This document shows positions 6,509-9,491 of a stretch of 9,491 bases of DNA, one piece after another. Made by a program: the position numbers and the translations under genes. The DNA comes from Thermoplasmata archaeon (GTDB lineage Archaea > Thermoplasmatota > Thermoplasmata > Lutacidiplasmatales > UBA184). Below the pieces are notes generated by a model that worked only from the letters and a program-made list of their open reading frames with translations, did not search any database and was not told the origin of the DNA. Location of the stretch: positions 1-9,491 of the forward strand of contig JASHWY010000166.1 in the NCBI GenBank assembly GCA_030043835.1, in the 5' to 3' direction. Positions within the stretch are counted from its first letter, which is position 1; each line of letters opens with the position of its first letter.

Positions 6509-6514
6509 CTATAG
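6509..6514 (-). promoter_or_regulatory. TATA-like box for the SRPBCC gene
   Basis: CTATAG on the minus strand ends 23 nt before the ATG at 6486, with no Shine-Dalgarno in between. This is leaderless archaeal geometry. Confidence 0.55.
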
Positions 6515-6781
6515 CGCCAGCGGGTGTTCGGGACGAGGTCCCCCTGCTCCGAGCCAGATAGGTGACTCCCTATCACGGGTCTAACTCTGGGCGGGCCGAT
6601 GAGCTGAGAAAATCGAGTGCCTTGGCCCACGTACCGCAGTTGCCCCAAATCCTCGGCTCTCGAGGTACCGGACTCGCTCCTCGACCGCCCCGACCGTCGA
6701 CCCTGGCCGCACCGCGTTCCTCCCCGGAGCTCCCGACCTAAGTAAACCGTGCCACGCTGCGCGGGATGGCCCCTCGCTGGG

Positions 6782-6845
6782 ACCTCGCGACTTCCGCGGG
6801 GTGCGCGAGGTGCTAAGAAGGACCTCTACCTCGCGCGCGCGCGAG
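6782..6845 (+). promoter_or_regulatory. Competing hairpins in the probable leader of the RibD_C gene
   Basis: ACCTCGCG (6782-6789) pairs perfectly with CGCGAGGT (6804-6811). A second copy of ACCTCGCG (6828-6835) can pair with the same CGCGAGGT instead, and 6830-6845 is itself a perfect 16-nt palindrome (CTCGCG...CGCGAG) ending 7 nt before the GTG at 6853. Downstream of a start near 6770 these could form mutually exclusive structures that hide or expose the start. The geometry is read directly; any regulatory role is inferred. Confidence 0.35.
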
Positions 6846-6852
6846 TCAACCG

Positions 6853-7530
6853 GTGTCGAGAAAGGTGCTGATCCACATGTTCATGACCCTCGACGGGTTC
6901 GCCGAGAATCCTGATGAACCGGATACCGGCCCTGAAGCGTCCCGTCAATTCTGGGACGCCATGTGGACGGGCCCCTGGAACGATGTCGATACCCTCTTGC
7001 TCGGGAGAAGGACCTATGAGAAATGGGCCGGGTTCTGGCCTCGCTTCGTGGACGATGACAATGAACATTTCCGGGCTTTCGCTCGGTTTTCGACCCAGGT
7101 CGACAAGGTAGTGTTTTCCCGCACCCTCCGGTCGGCCGACTGGTCAAACTCCCGGATAGTGCGTGGCCCAGTCGCGGACGAGATGGCCCGTCTGCGGTCC
7201 CTTCCCGGCAAGAACTTGGTTGTCGGGGGCGGCCCGCGATTTGTGCAGTCCGTGCTCGCCCAGGAGCTCGCTGATGAGCTCTACCTCACTGTGTCCCCGA
7301 ACATCATAGGACGGGGGAAGCCGCTCTTCCATTGGGAGCCAGATCCCGACCACGAGGAGGATGTCGTCCCCCAGGGAGCTCCGGGCCGTCACGACTTCCG
7401 GCTGTTGAATTCCCGAGCATTCAGCTCGGGCTCTCTCTTCTTGCACTACGACATTTCCAAGAGAAACAGGTCACGGGACCCAGTGATCGGCCCTCCGGGC
7501 TCGCCACAGAACACCATTCCTCCGGCTTAG
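6853..7530 (+). CDS. RibD C-terminal/dihydrofolate-reductase-like family protein
   Basis: The 225-residue product has the fold of the COG0262 family (RibD_C; related to DHFR and to the YyaP/YwjB group). Motifs in order are: VLIHMFMTLDGFAENP (5-20) with the LDGF turn; DTLLLGRRTYEKWAGFW (46-62); DKVVFSRTL (84-92); KNLVVGGGPRFVQSVL (120-135), the Gly-rich NADPH loop; and DELYLTVSPNIIGRGKPLF (141-159). These are the expected positions for an NAD(P)H-dependent reductase of this class, but the substrate is unknown, and these stand-alone homologues need not act in folate or riboflavin synthesis. The C-terminal 25 residues, rich in Pro, Arg and Ser, extend past the usual end. The GTG start puts the first strand at residue 5, as in homologues. 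It has a long structured leader and is followed by a strong hairpin. Confidence 0.9.
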   Translation: MSRKVLIHMFMTLDGFAENPDEPDTGPEASRQFWDAMWTGPWNDVDTLLLGRRTYEKWAGFWPRFVDDDNEHFRAFARFSTQVDKVVFSRTLRSADWSNSRIVRGPVADEMARLRSLPGKNLVVGGGPRFVQSVLAQELADELYLTVSPNIIGRGKPLFHWEPDPDHEEDVVPQGAPGRHDFRLLNSRAFSSGSLFLHYDISKRNRSRDPVIGPPGSPQNTIPPA

Positions 7531-7578
7531 AGGGCGACGGCTCCATGGGTGTGGAACCCGGTGACCCCCTCAACGTCG

Positions 7579-7608
7579 CCCGCAAACCAAGAGCTAGGAG
7601 TTTGCGGG
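7579..7608 (+). terminator. Perfect 9-bp hairpin after the RibD_C gene
   Basis: CCCGCAAAC (7579-7587) pairs perfectly with GTTTGCGGG (7600-7608) around a 12-nt loop. An overlapping alternative pairs GGGCGACG (7532-7539, one base after the stop) with CGTCGCCC (7574-7581). The two share 7579-7581, so they compete. The 9-bp hairpin is the longest simple stem I found in the window and is a likely transcript end. Confidence 0.5.
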
Positions 7609-7689
7609 TTAGGTGAGTGGTCGGTCCCGGTGGAACGGCTCGGGCGGAGAGGATTTCCCGCGTGATGGGGGAGCGCGGTCACGTCCAGA

Positions 7690-7866
7690 ATGGGCGCCTT
7701 GCCCATCCCAACGCCCGACTTTCGCGTCACCGACCTTTTCGAACAGAGGGGGATTGTTCCCGCGAGGGTCACTGCTCGCTGGACGCACTACCTCGACGTC
7801 AACGACGCGGGGCGAATCGAGGAAAATCCAGTCGAGGGCGGGAATCGACGAAAGTTCGACTCCTGA
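7690..7866 (+). CDS. Possible small hypothetical protein, 58 residues
   Basis: An ATG at 7690 opens a 58-codon frame ending at TGA 7864-7866. The product has a balanced, protein-like composition, for example FRVTDLFEQRGIVPARVTAR followed by WTHYLDVND, and mostly G or C in third codon positions, as in the real genes here. An in-frame TGA at 7663-7665 sits just upstream. I see no Shine-Dalgarno or TATA-like box at the right place, and I do not recognise the family. It is followed after 7 nt by an inverted repeat. It lies convergent to cyclase 2. It may also be the relic of a longer gene. Confidence 0.3.
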   Translation: MGALPIPTPDFRVTDLFEQRGIVPARVTARWTHYLDVNDAGRIEENPVEGGNRRKFDS

Positions 7867-7873
7867 GGTGATG

Positions 7874-7890
7874 TTCTCCGACTGGGAGAA
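7874..7890. terminator. Inverted repeat between convergent genes
   Basis: TTCTCC (7874-7879) and GGAGAA (7885-7890) form a 6-bp stem with a 5-nt loop. It sits 7 nt beyond the small plus-strand ORF and about 45 nt beyond the stop of cyclase 2 on the minus strand, so it could end transcripts from both sides. Confidence 0.3.
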
Positions 7891-7935
7891 ACGCGGGAGG
7901 TGCAGCGATCGGCGACTCGCTCCATCCCGTTCTGT

Positions 7936-9354
7936 CTACCGCGATTTCGGAACCGAGACCCGATAGACCCCGATGGGGGCGCTAACATTCTTCAGCCGGC
8001 ATTTGGCCAGCTCGACCATGCGGACCGGTACTTTGTTCCACACCTGGTCGTAGACCTGCTGGGAGACGCAGATGCCCCCGGGTTCGGCCAGCGGCTCGAT
8101 GCGGGACGCGATGTTGACCGCGTCCCCGAAGATGTCGCCGCTGACAGAGACTAGATCTCCGATGTGGATCCCGATTCGAAGTTGTATCGGGTCCCGGCGA
8201 TGAATCTGGTTGCGTTTGCGAACGGCGCGCTGAACCTCGATAGCGCATGCGGTCGCGTCCAAAGCGCTCCCGAACTCCAAGAGGAAAGCGTCCCCGATGG
8301 TCTTGACCTCTCGGCCGCCATGCCGGGGGAGGGCCGCCCGAACGAGCGCACGGTGCTCCTCGAGCAGCTCGAGAGCCCGGGACTCGTCTTCCTGGGCGAG
8401 GGCCGTGAAGCCGACCATATCCGTGAACACGATGGCCGCGAGTCTCCGTTCTTTCGGAGGCGGGATCGCTACATCCCGGGCGAGGCGGACGTCTCGAAGG
8501 TCTCCTGACGGGCCCCGTACCTTCAATCGGATCGTGTCCCCGGGTCCGTGGGCCACGATCGCTTTCTGAAAACCACCGACCATGCCCTCTACGTCCTGGG
8601 CTCCTCCGACCCGCTGGTCGTCGATCGCTACGACCGCGTCTCCTTCGATGACGCCCGCACGAAGCGCGACGCTCGCCGTACGCGGCGGGGCAACCATGAC
8701 ACCGGCCGCCGTGGGTTCCGCTTCGCGGGCCAGGAGGGGTCGCCGTGCATCGACGACCGTGGCCGTGCCGTGAATCCAGCACAGGCAGATGCCCAACGAG
8801 CACGACGGACAGACGCAACGACATTCCAGTCCTTCCTGACTCAGCTCCCAGACAGCCACCTCGCAGCCCTTCGCATCAAGAATCTCGAGAGCGTGGGCGT
8901 ACTCCCTCAGAAGCTCCTCGGCCAGGTCGGCCGTGTTTCCTTCCTCGATCGCCCATGGGCTGTCGAGTTGACGGTGGGCGACCACGTGTAGGACCGAGTA
9001 GCCAAACGTGGCTTGGCTCAGGAGCGCGTAGAGCAGCTGCAAGGCCGAGGAGGGGCCTTTGGGCTGGATGACAACTGGCTCCGGACCACCCGAGGGAAGT
9101 CGGAGATCAGGCTCTAGGACGCCGATGCCCATCATTCGGATTCGCAGTGCCTCGATGTGGTCCTCGGCCATTGCCCGAATTCGCCCGAGGAACGACGAAG
9201 TTTCCGCGTGCCCTTCTAACTCCTTGGTGACCGACCCGAGCACGGCAAGTATCTGCCGCTCTGTGCCGAGCATTGCGACGATGTGGTCCCGCAACTTCGT
9301 CTTGTGAGGCTCGTCGAGGGGTCTCAGCTCGGGTCGAGATTGCTTCGCGGTCAT
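7936..9354 (-). CDS. Class III adenylate cyclase with N-terminal helical domain, six-Cys cluster and PDZ domain
   Basis: The 472-residue soluble protein has an uncommon order of modules. Residues 17-160 are almost all helical and rich in Glu/His (TERQIL 31-36, AEDHIEAL 63-70, VVAHRQL 124-130, EYAHALEIL 151-159), like a ferritin-like or DUF892-type bundle, though that is tentative. Residues 178-192 (CRCVCPSCSLGICLC) hold six cysteines in 15 residues, spaced CxCxCxxCxxxxCxC, suited to Zn or Fe-S binding. Residues 217-295 are a PDZ domain (AGVIEGDAVVAIDDQRV 233-249). Residues 303-468 are the cyclase, with Asp312, Lys351, Asp355, Asp407, Asn414 and Arg418 all in place (FTDMVGFT, KTIGDAF, GDIFGDAVNIASR). 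ATP is therefore the likely substrate. The front modules probably sense a metal, redox or protein signal; this is inference. I chose ATG 9354 because the TATA-like box at 9397-9403 predicts a start of transcription inside the 19-codon extension that would begin at GTG 9411. Confidence 0.9.
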   Translation of the reverse strand: MTAKQSRPELRPLDEPHKTKLRDHIVAMLGTERQILAVLGSVTKELEGHAETSSFLGRIRAMAEDHIEALRIRMMGIGVLEPDLRLPSGGPEPVVIQPKGPSSALQLLYALLSQATFGYSVLHVVAHRQLDSPWAIEEGNTADLAEELLREYAHALEILDAKGCEVAVWELSQEGLECRCVCPSCSLGICLCWIHGTATVVDARRPLLAREAEPTAAGVMVAPPRTASVALRAGVIEGDAVVAIDDQRVGGAQDVEGMVGGFQKAIVAHGPGDTIRLKVRGPSGDLRDVRLARDVAIPPPKERRLAAIVFTDMVGFTALAQEDESRALELLEEHRALVRAALPRHGGREVKTIGDAFLLEFGSALDATACAIEVQRAVRKRNQIHRRDPIQLRIGIHIGDLVSVSGDIFGDAVNIASRIEPLAEPGGICVSQQVYDQVWNKVPVRMVELAKCRLKNVSAPIGVYRVSVPKSR

Positions 9355-9396
9355 GGAACGGCTACCTGGGGAGGGGGCGGAATCCCGGTATCCCTG

Positions 9397-9403
9397 CTTT
9401 AAG
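9397..9403 (-). promoter_or_regulatory. TATA-like box for cyclase 2
   Basis: CTTAAAG on the minus strand predicts a transcription start near 9374, leaving a leader of about 20 nt before ATG 9354. That leader has a weak AGGT element 9 nt from the ATG. The remaining 9412-9491 shows no gene. Confidence 0.4.
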
Positions 9404-9491
9404 ATTTGCACGTGGTTCGAAGGATTCTCGGGCAGCCCTACTGGGAACTGCGAATCGGGAGGCCCTTGGACACCGGCCGCGCGCGATCGGG

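Larger units (their letters stand above)
6487..6852. other. Divergent intergenic region between the SRPBCC and RibD_C genes
   Basis: No gene is visible. Besides the SRPBCC box at 6509-6514, it contains a small inverted repeat, GATAGG at 6558-6563 with CCTATC at 6570-6575, that could be an operator. It also holds a TATA-like CTAAGTAAA (6738-6746) pointing toward the RibD_C gene, and a GC-rich set of competing hairpins at 6782-6845. Confidence 0.4.

Noticed and set aside
6599..6611. GATGAGCTGAG, resembling C and D box elements of archaeal guide RNAs
   Set aside because: The two boxes would be almost touching with no guide between them, and no C'/D' pair was found nearby.
5941..7678. Shared 14-mer ATGGGGGAGCGCGG at 5941-5954 and again at 7664-7677
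   Set aside because: The flanks differ, there are only two copies, and a match of this length is not surprising in 9.5 kb of GC-rich DNA. It is not an IS end or attachment site on this evidence.
7982..8824. Open frame of 280 codons on the minus strand
   Set aside because: It is a shifted frame within cyclase 2, full of Arg/Pro/Gly/Ser. The frame with the six catalytic residues is the real one.
9413..9426. GGTTCGAAGGATTC, similar to a tRNA T-loop
   Set aside because: The flanks do not form a T stem, and there is no acceptor or anticodon arm around it.
1..9491. CRISPR array, insertion sequence or rRNA
   Set aside because: I saw no regularly spaced repeats, no transposase-like protein or paired terminal repeats, and no conserved rRNA stretches.

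Overview
The window is about 9.5 kb of GC-rich DNA (roughly 64% G+C by eye) with short genes, mostly on their own promoters and separated by 150-450 nt gaps. It reads best as a high-GC archaeon, possibly a soil or subsurface Thermoplasmatota-like lineage. The reason is promoter geometry: the GTG/ATG starts at 840, 3340 and 6486 (and more weakly 2608) each lie 22-23 nt downstream of a TATA-like box (CTATAT, TTTTAG, CTATAG, TTTTCT). This is the spacing of archaeal leaderless transcripts, and no Shine-Dalgarno sequence is visible there. Only the gene at 1609 has a clear Shine-Dalgarno. The lineage is an inference; most of the protein families also occur in bacteria.

Layout from left to right: the 3' end of an unrecognised gene, possibly with an Lrp/AsnC-like ligand-binding half (1-393, +); a broken remnant of a TPR-protein C-terminus on the minus strand (466-684); a stand-alone cyclic-nucleotide-binding domain protein (840-1280, +); a two-domain protein with an EVE/PUA-like N-terminus and a PepSY-like C-terminus (1609-2427, +); a UspA-type ATP-binding stress protein (2608-3084, +); a class III cyclase fused to a TolB-N/FlgO-like domain and TPRs (3340-5298, +); a YciI-family protein (5442-5792, -); an SRPBCC/START-like protein (6052-6486, -); a RibD_C/dihydrofolate-reductase-like protein (6853-7530, +); a doubtful small ORF (7690-7866, +); and a second class III cyclase with an unusual front end of helical domain, six-cysteine cluster and PDZ domain (7936-9354, -).

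The unifying theme is cyclic-nucleotide signalling. Two separate cyclases both keep all six class III catalytic residues, including the Lys/Asp pair associated with ATP as substrate. The CNB protein keeps the Glu and Arg of the phosphate-binding cassette but has no DNA-binding or kinase output. The degenerate fragment at 466-684 resembles the C-terminal tail of TPR-containing proteins such as cyclase 1, so the locus may once have held a further member of that family. A plausible but unproven model is that two inputs make cAMP: a TPR/TolB-like scaffold in one cyclase, and a metal- or redox-like Cys cluster plus PDZ in the other. The single-domain CNB protein would then sense it. UspA, YciI, SRPBCC and RibD_C proteins look like small stress or housekeeping accessory genes.

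The cyclase at 7936-9354 is the item most worth following up, because I do not recognise its domain order as a standard one.
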